From: Betaproteobacteria bacterium
GTDB taxonomy: Bacteria > Pseudomonadota > Gammaproteobacteria > Burkholderiales > SHXO01
Assembly: GCA_009693245.1 (NCBI GenBank)
Contig: SHXO01000018.1
Location: forward strand, 1 to 38,995
Direction of reading: 5' to 3'
Length of the DNA: 38,995 bases
Positions 16,885 to 25,522 of this stretch are shown piece after piece. Positions within the stretch are counted from its first letter, which is position 1. Every line of letters starts with the position of its first letter. The position numbers and the translations under genes were made by a program. Under the pieces are notes generated by a model. It saw only the letters and a list, made by a program, of their open reading frames with translations, made no database searches and was not told where the DNA came from.

Positions 16885-17969
16885 CGGTAGGCGGTGTCGG
16901 CCAGCGCGCGTGCGATGCCGTTGTGGAAATCGGCGGGAGTGAGTTCTCTGACGAAGCGCTGGTTCTCACCGCGTAAGATGAGGCCAGTGACGCCATCGAG
17001 GGGTTCTTCGTCAATCTTGAGAAACGGATTGATGAGTTCCTGCACGATTCGGTAGGCATCTATTCCCAGGGCGAAGAAACGCTGGATTTCGAGCGAGGCG
17101 AATGGAAGTGCACGGCTGTAAGTTACCGCGGCTGCGTGATCGGGCAAGAGTAACCAGGGCATATCCAGGAACATCACGCCATCGAGCTCGAAGTTTTCCA
17201 GGGGATCGTTGCTGTTGTAGGCCAGGGATGTGGCGAACACAGGTATGGCGCCACCGATATAGGGGCGCGCAATCTTGGCGCGGCTGGAATCCAGTGCGAG
17301 GAGCACGATGTCGGCGTTGGTGGCTTGTGGCCTCTCTTTTAGTTTGGACAGCACGGCTGGATCGGCGTTATAGGCGAATTCCTCGGCTACGCTGCCCCCG
17401 CGGGCTTGCCATTCCTCCTTGAAGGCTTGCGCGATCCGGCTGGATACGGGGGTCTCCGCCGTAACGATGAATGCACGCTTGAGTCCTTTCTTGGCAGCTA
17501 CACGGGCCAGTTGCCGCGCCTCCGTATCTACCTGGAGTCCAAAAACATAAAAATGACGGGGCATGATGAGATCGCCCTCGGGAGTGTTAAGCGCTAGGGT
17601 AGGGACCTTGATCTGCCCGCCCACGGCAAGGGCGGTCACTGCACTACGGGACAGTGGCCCTATGACGGCACGGGCGCCCTCGTTGGTCGCGCGCTCATAG
17701 GCAGCCTGGATCTCCTTGGCGTCGTCACTGGTGGCGTGGACGATCACGGGTAGGCCTTGTTTATTGGCCGCCGCCGCTTGCAGGACACCTTGGCGAACGG
17801 CGTCTGCTTGTCGGCCGAGAGCCTCCGATTTAAGGGGGAGGATTACCGCCACATGGTTCTGGGAGGCTTCGTCTGTCTGCTGCGCCCCCGCATTGGGAAT
17901 GGCGAGCGCAAGCGCAGCCACGTATAGTGAGGAATTGATCTTTCGTAAGAGCTTAAATACGTGTTGCAT
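16881..17969 (-). CDS. LppC/LpoA-like penicillin-binding protein activator, short form
   Basis: A 362-residue exported protein with the type I periplasmic-binding fold of the LppC/LpoA C-terminal domain. In E. coli, LpoA is an outer-membrane lipoprotein that activates PBP1A. Here the signal sequence (SLYVAALALAIPNAGA, ending near residue 29) has no lipobox cysteine, and the N-terminal TPR domain of LpoA is absent. VAVILPLKSEALGRQADAVR, AVIGPLSRSAV and FALGIDAYRI are family-like segments. It is thus either a soluble periplasmic protein or held by the uncleaved helix, and PBP activation is inferred from synteny. GAGAG lies about 9 bases before ATG 17969. The 5' end overlaps that of the divergent rsmI by 9 bases. 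Confidence 0.82.
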
Positions 17970-18845
17970 AGCAGTTCTCTCGATAGCATTGAGGCTGGAT
18001 TATATGTACTCGCTACGCCGATAGGTAACCTGCGGGACATCACCTTGAGGGCCTTGGATGTCTTGTCCGCCGTTGATCTTATCGCCGCCGAGGACACTCG
18101 GGTGACGCGACATCTTCTATCGCACTACGGACTAAGCGCAAAGATTGTCTCTTTGCGTGAACACAACGAGGCCCGCGAAGCCGCGCGCCTCGTGACTATG
18201 ATGCAGGAAGGCAAATCCGTGGCGCTCGTTACGGATGCTGGGACGCCAGGGGTGAGCGACCCAGGCGCTGTCTTTGTTGGCAAGGCGCGCTCGGCCGGGG
18301 TGAAAGTGTGGCCGGTTCCTGGCCCGTCGGCGGCGATCTGCGCTTTGTCCGTTCTGGGATGGGAGGGTACGCAGTTTTTGTTCCACGGTTTCTTACCGAG
18401 CCAAAGGCGTGCAAGGGTGCAGGTGCTGGAAGGACTCAAGAAATTTCCCTATAAGCTGGTGTTCTACGAGTCGCCCCATAGAATCGTGGAAACGATACGC
18501 GACATGGCCGAATGCTACGGAGCTTCCCGGCAGTGCGCGGTATTCCGGGAGCTCACCAAGAAGTTCGAGGAGAGCAATTTCGCGCCGTTGCCGGAGATTC
18601 TTGCCTGGTTGGATGAGCATGAAGATCACCGGCGCGGTGAGTTCGTCCTGATAGTGGAGGGCGGGCAAGAGCAGAGCGCCCCCCGCGCCGTTTCGCCCGA
18701 GCGTGTGCTGGCCCTGCTGTGCGAAAAGCTACCAACGAAAGACGCGGTGCGCTTGGCGGCGGACATCACGGGGGGTAAACGCAACGAACTCTATGGCTTG
18801 GCATTGAAATTAAAGGGTATTACAAACGAGAACTCCAATGATTGA
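17961..18845 (+). CDS. rsmI: 16S rRNA 2'-O-ribose C1402 methyltransferase
   Basis: A 294-residue SAM-dependent enzyme of the tetrapyrrole-methylase fold that methylates the ribose of C1402 in the decoding centre; RsmH, encoded in the dcw cluster below, methylates the base of the same nucleotide. [20 protein letters not shown] (13-32) is the family signature, then [26 protein letters not shown] (about 82-95) and FYESPHRI (about 167-174). The frame allows only GTG 17961 or TTG 17964 as starts because TAA lies at 17946-17948. The start region overlaps that of the divergent LppC-like gene. The stop overlaps pyrC by 8 bases. Confidence 0.93.
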   Translation: MLHSSSLDSIEAGLYVLATPIGNLRDITLRALDVLSAVDLIAAEDTRVTRHLLSHYGLSAKIVSLREHNEAREAARLVTMMQEGKSVALVTDAGTPGVSDPGAVFVGKARSAGVKVWPVPGPSAAICALSVLGWEGTQFLFHGFLPSQRRARVQVLEGLKKFPYKLVFYESPHRIVETIRDMAECYGASRQCAVFRELTKKFEESNFAPLPEILAWLDEHEDHRRGEFVLIVEGGQEQSAPRAVSPERVLALLCEKLPTKDAVRLAADITGGKRNELYGLALKLKGITNENSND

Positions 18846-19872
18846 CCATATCACCCTGACAAGACCCGATGATTGGCATCTGCACCTGCGCGACGGCGAA
18901 CACATGCGAGCGGTGCTGCCGGACACGGCCAAACGCTTTGGCCGGGCTATCGTGATGCCCAACCTTAAGCCGCCCGTCACTACGACGCAAATGGCCCAGG
19001 CGTATCGCGAGCGCATTCTCGCTGCGTTGCCTAGAGGGGCATTCTTCCAGCCGCTCATGACCTTGTACCTCACTGACAACACCCAACCCGAAGAGATTCG
19101 CCGGGCACACGCCAGCGGGATCGTGTTTGGCGCCAAGCTCTATCCCGCGGGTGCCACGACCAACTCGGATTCTGGCGTGACACAGGCCGAGAAGTGCCGT
19201 GGCGCCCTGGAAACCATGAGCGAAGTAGGCATGCCCTTGCTGATCCATGGCGAGGTGACCGCTGCCCATGTCGATGTGTTCGACCGCGAAAGAGTTTTCT
19301 TGGAAGAAACGCTGGCAGGCTTGGTCCTAAGGTTTCCCCGGCTGAAAATGGTGCTGGAGCATGTCACCACGGAAGAGGCGGTTGCATTTGTCAGGCAAGC
19401 GCCCGCTACCGTCGCGGCGACTATTACCGCCCATCACCTGCTCATGAACCGAAACGCTCTTTTTCAGGGTGGAATCCGGCCTCATGCCTATTGCCTACCT
19501 ATCCTCAAGCGTGAAAAGCACCGGATTGCCTTGGTGAGCGCCGCGACATCCGGGGGAAAGAAGTTCTTTTTGGGAACCGATAGCGCGCCCCACGCGAGGC
19601 ATACCAAGGAAAACGATTGCGGTTGCGCGGGGCTTTATACGGCCCATGCGGGCATCGAGCTATATGCCGAAGTTTTCGATGGAGCGGGAGCCATCGAAAA
19701 TCTGGAGGCTTTCGCAAGTTTCAACGGCCCCGATTTCTACGGCCTTGAGCGCAATCGCGAGCAGATTTCGCTTTCACGAAACCGCTGGCCGGTGCCCCGG
19801 GAGATCGGCTATGGAGCCAATCGATTAGTACCTTTTCGAGCCGGGGAAACGGTTGGATGGAGTCTTTGTTAG
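18838..19872 (+). CDS. pyrC: Dihydroorotase, class II
   Basis: A 344-residue zinc amidohydrolase that closes N-carbamoyl-aspartate to dihydroorotate in pyrimidine synthesis. The metal centre is complete: His14 and His16 (DWHLHLRD), Lys100 (FGAKLYP), which is carboxylated in the family, His137 (LIHGEV), His175 (LEHVTT) and Asp248 (GTDSAPH). ATTNSDSGV is the substrate loop of E. coli-type PyrC and the length is that of E. coli (348). It starts inside rsmI, so it is probably coupled to it. In Pseudomonas, from memory, rsmI and rnpB are adjacent, so pyrC would be an extra gene at this place. The RNase P RNA begins 32 bases downstream. Confidence 0.95.
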   Translation: MIDHITLTRPDDWHLHLRDGEHMRAVLPDTAKRFGRAIVMPNLKPPVTTTQMAQAYRERILAALPRGAFFQPLMTLYLTDNTQPEEIRRAHASGIVFGAKLYPAGATTNSDSGVTQAEKCRGALETMSEVGMPLLIHGEVTAAHVDVFDRERVFLEETLAGLVLRFPRLKMVLEHVTTEEAVAFVRQAPATVAATITAHHLLMNRNALFQGGIRPHAYCLPILKREKHRIALVSAATSGGKKFFLGTDSAPHARHTKENDCGCAGLYTAHAGIELYAEVFDGAGAIENLEAFASFNGPDFYGLERNREQISLSRNRWPVPREIGYGANRLVPFRAGETVGWSLC

Positions 19873-19892
19873 GAGACTACTCACAAGGGTGT

Positions 19893-19898
19893 TAGGAT
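19893..19898 (+). promoter_or_regulatory. Possible -10 box for rnpB
   Basis: TAGGAT ends 6 bases before the predicted 5' end of RNase P RNA, which is the right distance for a -10 box. No good -35 box is visible 16-18 bp upstream, so this is a weak candidate. Confidence 0.3.
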
Positions 19899-19904
19899 CG
19901 GCGT

Positions 19905-20411
19905 GCGAAGTCGGCTGGACAGTCGCCGCGCGGTTTAGGCTGCGGGGAGGAAAGTCCGGGCTCCATAGAGCGGAATGCCGGCTAACGGCCGGACGTCGAA
20001 AGACGATGGAAAGTCCCTCCATAGGGACCGTAGGCTGTCCCAACTGCCGGAAAACACCGGAACGGGCGCGAAAGCGCTTCGCTGCGGCAGATTGGTTCAC
20101 TTACGGTGCAACAGAAAACATACCGCCCAAGCGCGTTTCCGGTGCGTGCCGGTAAGGGTGCAATGGCGCGCGACACCGTAATGTGCGCGGCGGCTGGCGC
20201 AAGCTAGCTGCGGGTAAGAGCCCACCGCGCCGCCGGTAACGGCGGCGGCATGGCAAACCCCATTCGGAGCAAGACCAAATAGGAGAGCAACGGCGTGGCT
20301 CGCGCCGCTCTCGGGTAGGTCGCTTGAGCCACCGGGTAACTTGTGGCCTAGAGGAATGACTGTCACGGGGGTCCTCTCCCGAACAGAACCCGGCTTATAG
20401 GCCGTCTTCGC
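19905..20411 (+). ncRNA. rnpB: RNase P RNA, bacterial type A, longer than usual
   Basis: The catalytic RNA that trims tRNA 5' leaders. P1 pairs GCGAAG (19905-19910) with CTTCGC (20406-20411), extended by CGGC/GCCG past a T-T mismatch. Conserved blocks follow in order: GACAGTCGCCGC (19918-19929), GGAGGAAAGTCCGGGCTCC (19945-19963), ACAGAAAACATACCGCC (about 20111-20127), GCCGGTAAGGGTG (the L15 GGT that pairs with tRNA CCA), GGGTAAGAGCCCACC, GGAGCAAGACCAAATAGG (about 20265-20282), GGTAGGTCGCTTGAGCC and CAGAACCCGGCTTATAG (20384-20400). At about 507 nt it is some 130 nt longer than E. coli M1 RNA (377). Most of the excess is an insert between a P9-like hairpin (CGTC-GAAA-GACG, 19994-20005) and the block at 20103. 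No T-run terminator is seen after P1. Confidence 0.93.
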
Positions 20412-20488
20412 ATTCTTCTCCCCCCTGGATTGATCCCGCCCGTTCGGGCCGAAGGATATATTCCTATAATTCACTTGAGAAAATCTGC

Positions 20489-20559
20489 ACAAGCGATTGA
20501 TTTGTGAATATATATAAAGTTATGCTGCATAGCAGTATAACTTTATGCTAAGCGCTTGT
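20489..20559. repeat. AT-rich 14-bp hairpin with an outer inverted repeat, upstream of the mra promoter
   Basis: ATAAAGTTATGCTG (20514-20527) and CAGTATAACTTTAT (20533-20546) pair over 14 bp with a single G-T wobble and a 5-base loop. An outer pair, ACAAGCG (20489-20495) and CGCTTGT (20553-20559), is slightly off-centre. The AT-rich content contrasts with the GC-rich surroundings. No T-run follows, so it is a poor terminator; a dimeric-regulator operator or a recombination-type site are possible. Confidence 0.85.
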
Positions 20560-20579
20560 CCTAAAAACGAAAAGGTTGG

Positions 20580-20609
20580 TTGACCCCAGGCATATTTTTC
20601 TCTTATAGT
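20580..20609 (+). promoter_or_regulatory. Predicted main promoter of the mra/dcw cluster
   Basis: TTGACC (20580-20585) and TATAGT (20604-20609) each match the sigma-70 consensus at 5 of 6 positions, with an 18-bp spacer. The expected start, near 20616, falls just before the first MraZ repeat at 20619, a fitting arrangement for autorepression. This is the best promoter I can see in the 288 bases between rnpB and mraZ. Confidence 0.65.
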
Positions 20610-20618
20610 GGCGCTAAG

Positions 20619-20651
20619 TGGGGTTAGGTGGGTTTTTGTGGGGATTTTGGG
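20619..20651 (+). promoter_or_regulatory. MraZ operator: TGGGN direct repeats
   Basis: TGGGG (20619-20623), TGGGT (20629-20633) and TGGGG (20639-20643) are spaced exactly 10 bp apart, that is TGGGN separated by 5 bases. This is the operator form known for MraZ in E. coli. A fourth TGGG (20648-20651) follows with 9-bp spacing. The repeats lie between the predicted promoter and the mraZ start, so MraZ bound here should repress the whole cluster. Confidence 0.85.
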
Positions 20652-20699
20652 CGCAATGGAAGGCAATTGGATTGATGGCTAACCAAAAAAGGAAAAAGT

Positions 20700-21143
20700 G
20701 TGTTCAGGGGCGTCACCCGGCTAACGTTGGATAGTAAGGGCCGGCTGGCCATTCCATCCAAGAGCCGCGACGTTCTCGCGGCGCAGGCGGGCGGCCGTTT
20801 ATGGGCGACTGCTGCATCGCGCTCCTGCATTCTGCTCTATCCGGAACCAGAATGGCTCGTCATCGAGGAGCGGGTGAACAGCCTTCCTTCCACCAATCCA
20901 CAAGTTGAGGCACTTCAGGACTTGCTGATCGGCAATGCACGCGAACTCGAATTGGATAGCGCCGGGCGGATTCTCGTGCCCCCAGAATTGAGGGAGTTCG
21001 TTGGGTTGGCCAAGGATGTTTCCCTCGTCGGGCGAGGAAAAAAATTTACCCTTTGGGACAGCGAAAAGTGGAAAGCCCGAATGGATGAGGCGATTTCCTG
21101 GCAACAGGGCGGTCTGGGTCCGCAGTTCGATATTTCTTTGTGA
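20700..21143 (+). CDS. mraZ: Transcriptional regulator MraZ
   Basis: A 147-residue DNA-binding protein that forms rings and represses the mra/dcw promoter. Two AbrB/SpoVT-type half domains are visible, each with its DxxGR core: LDSKGRLAIPSKSRDVL (about 10-26) and LDSAGRILVPPELREFVGL (about 84-102). It opens with FRGVTRLTLDSKGR, which fixes the start at GTG 20700, with AAAAAAGGAAAAA upstream as a weak ribosome-binding site. Its likely operator lies 49 bases before the start. The end overlaps rsmH in GTGA. Confidence 0.94.
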   Translation: MFRGVTRLTLDSKGRLAIPSKSRDVLAAQAGGRLWATAASRSCILLYPEPEWLVIEERVNSLPSTNPQVEALQDLLIGNARELELDSAGRILVPPELREFVGLAKDVSLVGRGKKFTLWDSEKWKARMDEAISWQQGGLGPQFDISL

Positions 21144-22069
21144 GGGCCGATGTTCACGAACCCGTATTGCTCGCCGAGGCCATTGAAGCGCTGGCCATTG
21201 CACCCTCGGGGATCTATCTCGATTGCACATTCGGGCGCGGGGGCCATAGCCTGGCGATTCTGTCGCGGTTGGGTAACTCTGGAAGGCTCATCGCCCTGGA
21301 TCGCGACCCGGACGCCATCGAATCTGGGGCAGCCATGACAGACGCTCGATTGACGCTCATCCATTCATCTTTTGGCGGCCTTGATGCGGCCCTGGCGGCG
21401 GCCGGGGTTAAAGACATCGATGGCGTCCTATTCGATCTGGGCGTGTCATCTCCTCAATTGAGCAACGCGGAGCGCGGAATGAGTTTTCGGCTCGATGGGC
21501 CCCTTGACATGCGCATGGATACCACGCAAGGGGCCACGGTGTCGGAATGGTTGTCAACGGTTTCGGAATCCCAACTGCACGAGGTAATCAAGGAATATGG
21601 CGAGGAACGGTTTGCTGGGAAGATTGCAAGAGCGATTGTTGCGGCTAGGTCGCGGGGACCCATCCTTTCCACCCGGGAGCTTGCCCAGATCGTGGCGTCC
21701 GCTGTCCCATCGCGCGAGCCAGGGCAGGACCCGGCGACGCGTACATTCCAAGCTCTTCGGATTTTCATCAATCAAGAGCTTGAGGAGTTATCGAGAGGTC
21801 TAGCCCAAGCGCTGGGGCGTTTGCGGATTGGAGGACGCATGGTGGCGATAAGCTTCCATTCCCTGGAAGACCGGATCGTTAAGCGTTTCTTCCAGCAAGA
21901 ATCCAAACCCGCGGGCATTCCCGACCGCTTGCCCCTTCGCGCCGGCGAGTTACCTCAGCCCAGAATGCGAACGCTGAGCCGGGCGATCCGCCCCTCAATG
22001 GCCGAGGTTGCACGTAACGTGAGATCTCGCAGCGCGGTAATGCGCGTGGCCGAAAGGATCGCGCAATGA
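21140..22069 (+). CDS. rsmH: 16S rRNA m4C1402 methyltransferase
   Basis: A 309-residue SAM-dependent methyltransferase (formerly MraW) acting on N4 of C1402 in 16S rRNA. HEPVLLAEAIEAL opens the protein, followed by the SAM site LDCTFGRGGHSLAIL (about 30-44). Later come DGVLFDLGVSSPQLSNAERG (about 94-113), FSFRLDGPLDMRMD-type residues read here as FRLDGPLDMRMD (about 115-126), TFQALRIFINQELEEL (about 204-219) and ISFHSLEDRIVKRFF (about 238-252). The start is GTG 21140 inside the mraZ stop. It modifies the same nucleotide as RsmI, encoded 3 kb upstream. The stop overlaps ftsL in ATGA. Confidence 0.95.
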   Translation: MRADVHEPVLLAEAIEALAIAPSGIYLDCTFGRGGHSLAILSRLGNSGRLIALDRDPDAIESGAAMTDARLTLIHSSFGGLDAALAAAGVKDIDGVLFDLGVSSPQLSNAERGMSFRLDGPLDMRMDTTQGATVSEWLSTVSESQLHEVIKEYGEERFAGKIARAIVAARSRGPILSTRELAQIVASAVPSREPGQDPATRTFQALRIFINQELEELSRGLAQALGRLRIGGRMVAISFHSLEDRIVKRFFQQESKPAGIPDRLPLRAGELPQPRMRTLSRAIRPSMAEVARNVRSRSAVMRVAERIAQ

Positions 22070-22344
22070 CCAAGGCCACGGCGGTGCTGCTGGTTATCCT
22101 TCTCGCAAGTGCCGCGGGTTTGGTGACCTCGCAACACCAAGCCCGAAAGCTCTACGCCGATTTGGAAAGGGAACAGCAGACCGCCAAGCAAATCGAGGTG
22201 GAGTGGGGGCAGTTGCAGATCGAGCAAAGCACATTCAGCATGCATTCGCATATCGAGAAGGTGGCGGCTTCTCGCTTGCGCATGGCTACACCTGCTACGC
22301 AGCATGTGCAGATGCTTTACTTGCCGCGGGGCGCTACGCGATGA
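22066..22344 (+). CDS. ftsL: Cell division protein FtsL
   Basis: A 92-residue bitopic membrane protein of the divisome that forms the FtsQLB complex and helps activate FtsWI. It has a very short cytoplasmic part, one membrane helix (AVLLVILLASAAGLVTS, 6-22) and a periplasmic coiled coil (about 25-65, with LYADLEREQQTAKQIEVEW) that ends in the conserved region near RLRMATPATQHVQML. Identity rests on this layout and on its place between rsmH and ftsI, since FtsL sequences vary widely. It overlaps both neighbours in ATGA. Confidence 0.9.
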   Translation: MTKATAVLLVILLASAAGLVTSQHQARKLYADLEREQQTAKQIEVEWGQLQIEQSTFSMHSHIEKVAASRLRMATPATQHVQMLYLPRGATR

Positions 22345-24068
22345 AGCCCACCGCCAATCCCGCCTTACGCTTGAAACTGCCCGTGGGCCGGGCGCGCTTC
22401 GTGGTGTGTGGAATTATGCTGGCTTTCGCGGGGCTTTGCGGGCGAGCCTTCTATCTTCAGATCATGCAGGACGAGTGGTTGCAGCAAAAAGGAGCTAGTG
22501 CCTACACCCGGGTGATCACCTTGCCTGCCCACCGCGGAATCATCACCGACCGCCACGGCGAGCCGCTTGCCGTGAGCGCTCCGGCGGAGTCGGTCTTCGT
22601 GAGCCCCTCCGATGTGAATATGGACGAAGCCCAGCAGCGCCAACTGGCCAAGCTGCTTGGCATGGATAATCGGGAAATCGGCAAGCGCCTTGCCACGCAG
22701 GACCGCGAATTCGTTTATCTCAAGCGCCGCTTGCCTCCGGAGACCGCGGCTGAAGTGGTGCGCATGAATTTGCCTGGCGTGTTCTTGAAACGAGAGTACA
22801 ACCGCTTTTATCCGGCGGGCGAGGTGAGTGCGCAGTTGCTCGGTATCAGCGATGTGGATGACCGGGGCCAGGAGGGCATGGAACTGGCGTACCAAGACTG
22901 GCTAAAGGGCGAGCCGGGAAGCCGGCATGTCATCCGCGACCGCAAGGGGCGCATCGTCGAGGACGTGGAAAAATTACGCCCGCCGCGTAACGGCCGCGAC
23001 CTTACCCTGAGCATTGACAGCAAGTTACAGTACCTGGCCTACCGCGAACTACGCGCCGCCGTGTCCAAGCACAAGGCCAAGGCCGGGGCCATCGTCGTGC
23101 TCGACGTGAAAACAGGTGAGGTGCTCGCGCTGGCCAACGTGCCCACCTTCAATCCCAACAACCGCGAAAAACTCGACCGCGACCGAACGCGCAATCGCGC
23201 GGTTACGGATTTATTCGAACCCGGTTCCACGCTCAAGCCATTCACCGTCGCGGCCGCCCTGGAGGCGGGCAGTGTCGAGCCGGAGACCCTGGTGGAAACA
23301 GGCCATGGTGTACTGCAAGTGGGAAACCGCCAAATACACGACGCGCACCCGGAAGGCTTACTCACGGTTTCCGAGGTTATCCAGAAGTCCTCCAACGTCG
23401 GCATCGCCAAGATCGCCTTTGGATTTCCAGCGGAGAAGCTCTGGGGCGTGTTATCCGGTGCCGGGTTCGGCACTTCGCCGGGAAGTGGTTTTCCCGGAGA
23501 AGCAGGCGGTTTGCTATGGCCCCATAAGAGCTGGAAACCCATCCAGCATGCGACCATTTCCTTTGGGCACGGAATTTCCGTGAGTCTCATGCAATTGGCG
23601 CGAGCCTACACTCTGTTCGCGACCGGCGGCCAGTTGCAATCCTTGCATTTGCTACGCCATGACGAAGCCGTCGCGGGCCGGCAAGTCATTTCCGCGCACA
23701 CCGCGGGCATGGTACGGCGGATGATGGAATCCGTGGTGAGCGCCGATGGGACGGCGGTGCTCGCGCGCGTGGCGGGTTACCGCGCCGCGGGCAAGACCGG
23801 GACCGCCCACAAAATCGAGAACAAAGGCTATTCGGCCCGCCGTTACGTGGCTTCCTTCGTGGGGCTGGCGCCAGTGTCGGATCCGCGCTTGATCGTGGCG
23901 GTGATGATCGATGAACCCGGTGGCCAAGTCTACTACGGCGGGCAGGTCGCGGCCCCCGTTTTTAGCGAAGTGATGGGCGCGGCCCTGCGCGCCTTGGGAG
24001 TGGCTCCGGACGAATTGCTCGCACCTGGGTTGGGTGTGCAAGCGGCGTTGCCAAGGAAAAAAGCGTGA
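22341..24068 (+). CDS. ftsI: Septal peptidoglycan transpeptidase FtsI (PBP3)
   Basis: A 575-residue class B penicillin-binding protein that crosslinks septal peptidoglycan together with FtsW. It has a short N-terminus, one membrane helix (FVVCGIMLAFAGLCGRAFYL, 20-39), a pedestal domain starting at RGIITDRHGEPLAVS (65-79), and the transpeptidase domain with S296TLK (nucleophile), S350SN and K485TGT. All three active-site motifs are intact. The frame is open from 22203, but ATG 22341 in the ftsL stop (ATGA) gives the usual N-terminus. The end overlaps murE. Confidence 0.96.
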   Translation: MKPTANPALRLKLPVGRARFVVCGIMLAFAGLCGRAFYLQIMQDEWLQQKGASAYTRVITLPAHRGIITDRHGEPLAVSAPAESVFVSPSDVNMDEAQQRQLAKLLGMDNREIGKRLATQDREFVYLKRRLPPETAAEVVRMNLPGVFLKREYNRFYPAGEVSAQLLGISDVDDRGQEGMELAYQDWLKGEPGSRHVIRDRKGRIVEDVEKLRPPRNGRDLTLSIDSKLQYLAYRELRAAVSKHKAKAGAIVVLDVKTGEVLALANVPTFNPNNREKLDRDRTRNRAVTDLFEPGSTLKPFTVAAALEAGSVEPETLVETGHGVLQVGNRQIHDAHPEGLLTVSEVIQKSSNVGIAKIAFGFPAEKLWGVLSGAGFGTSPGSGFPGEAGGLLWPHKSWKPIQHATISFGHGISVSLMQLARAYTLFATGGQLQSLHLLRHDEAVAGRQVISAHTAGMVRRMMESVVSADGTAVLARVAGYRAAGKTGTAHKIENKGYSARRYVASFVGLAPVSDPRLIVAVMIDEPGGQVYYGGQVAAPVFSEVMGAALRALGVAPDELLAPGLGVQAALPRKKA

Positions 24069-25522
24069 TGGCGCATGCCACCGTTTCACCCGGAGCACTC
24101 GCGGCGTTGGGGGCGGATCTCACGCGCATGGTGTCCGATAGCCGGCGGGTGCGCGCGGGCGACGTGTTCGTGGCGCTGCCAGGCGCGCGCCATGATCCGA
24201 GGATGGATATTCCAGGGGTGATCGCCGCGGGCGCCGCGGCGGTGATTTGGGAGCAGGAGGGATTTCGGTGGCGCGAGGAATGGCGCGTTCCCAATCTGCC
24301 TGTGCGCGGCTTGCGCAACGTGCTGGGTGAGTTAGTGTCGCAGGCCTATTCTCATCCTTCGCGGCAAATGTGGGTGGCTGGCGTGACCGGAACCAACGGC
24401 AAGACATCCTGCAGCCAATGGCTGGCGCATGTCCTCACGCAATTGGGCCGGCGCACCGCCGTGATTGGCACCTTGGGAAATGGATTTCCGGGCGAGCTGT
24501 CGCCAGCTTCCCATACCACTCCAGATGTCGTTACCTTGCACCAGTTACTGGCGGATTATCGTAGCCACGGGGCCACGAGTGTCGCCATGGAAGTATCCTC
24601 GCATGGCCTGGACCAAGGCCGGGTGGACGGTGTGCAATTCAGCGCGGCGCTCTTCACCAATCTCACACGCGATCATTTGGACTATCACGGCAGCATGGAG
24701 CGTTATGGCGCCGCCAAGGCAAGGCTCTTTGCCTGGCCCACGCTCAAACACGCGGTGGTGAACTTGGACGATGAATTTGGCGCGAACCTCGCCGCCCGCT
24801 TGAATCGCGGCGCGTTGGAGGTGATGGGTTACGGCATTGGCAGGGGAGAGATATCTGGCCACCGATTGGACTTGTCCAGCCGCGGCTTGCGCCTGGAAAT
24901 CGAAACACCCTGGGGCAAGAGCGAAATCGAAAGCCAATTGCTCGGCGGCTTCAATGCCAGCAACCTGCTAGGGGTTCTCGGGATGTTGCTGGCCGCGGGG
25001 GCCGGTCTTGCCGATGCAACAAGAACATTGTCAGCCATGCAGGCGGTGCCAGGGCGCTTGCAGATAGTTCGAGAGAGCCAAGGTCCCCTGGTGGTGGTGG
25101 ACTATGCCCACACCCCCGATGCGCTGGAGAAAGTGCTTCAGACCTTGGCGGACATAAAACCTGCCGGCGCTCGCTTGATCTGCGTGTTTGGCTGCGGCGG
25201 AAATCGCGATGCGGGTAAGCGGCCTCTCATGGGTGAGATCGCCACGCGCTTGGCGGATCTCGCCGTGGTGACCAGCGATAATCCCCGCGACGAGGAGCCC
25301 CTGAAAATCATCGAGAACATTATCGCCGGCGCCCATGGAAATTACCGGGTGGAAGCCGACCGGGCCGCCGCGATTCATCGCGCCATCGAGGAAGCCCGGC
25401 CCAACGATATCGTCCTGCTCGCTGGCAAGGGGCACGAAACCCACCAAGAAATTCGTGGCGCGCGCCTGCCGTTCGCCGACGTAGAGGTGGCGAGAGATTT
25501 TTTGCGGCGGCACCATGCTTGA
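24068..25522 (+). CDS. murE: UDP-MurNAc-tripeptide synthetase, meso-diaminopimelate type
   Basis: A 484-residue ATP-dependent ligase adding meso-DAP to UDP-MurNAc-L-Ala-D-Glu. GVTGTNGKTS (105-114) is the ATP loop, Lys218 in AAKARLF is the expected carbamylated lysine, YAHTPDAL (346-353) is a central-domain motif, and DNPR (404-407) in SDNPRDEEP is the signature for DAP rather than lysine, as expected of a Gram-negative. ATG 24068 overlaps the ftsI stop in TGATG; GTG 24065 directly before it is an alternative that adds one residue. The end overlaps murF by 8 bases. Confidence 0.96.
   Translation: MAHATVSPGALAALGADLTRMVSDSRRVRAGDVFVALPGARHDPRMDIPGVIAAGAAAVIWEQEGFRWREEWRVPNLPVRGLRNVLGELVSQAYSHPSRQMWVAGVTGTNGKTSCSQWLAHVLTQLGRRTAVIGTLGNGFPGELSPASHTTPDVVTLHQLLADYRSHGATSVAMEVSSHGLDQGRVDGVQFSAALFTNLTRDHLDYHGSMERYGAAKARLFAWPTLKHAVVNLDDEFGANLAARLNRGALEVMGYGIGRGEISGHRLDLSSRGLRLEIETPWGKSEIESQLLGGFNASNLLGVLGMLLAAGAGLADATRTLSAMQAVPGRLQIVRESQGPLVVVDYAHTPDALEKVLQTLADIKPAGARLICVFGCGGNRDAGKRPLMGEIATRLADLAVVTSDNPRDEEPLKIIENIIAGAHGNYRVEADRAAAIHRAIEEARPNDIVLLAGKGHETHQEIRGARLPFADVEVARDFLRRHHA

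Noticed and set aside
20438-20449. GCCCGTTCGGGC after rnpB as an intrinsic terminator
   Set aside because: Only four base pairs can form once a loop is allowed, and no T-run follows; at best it is a weak pause.
20465-20470. TATAAT as the main -10 box of the mra promoter
   Set aside because: It matches the consensus perfectly, but no -35 box stands 16-18 bp upstream, whereas TTGACC-N18-TATAGT at 20580-20609 is complete and sits next to the MraZ repeats.
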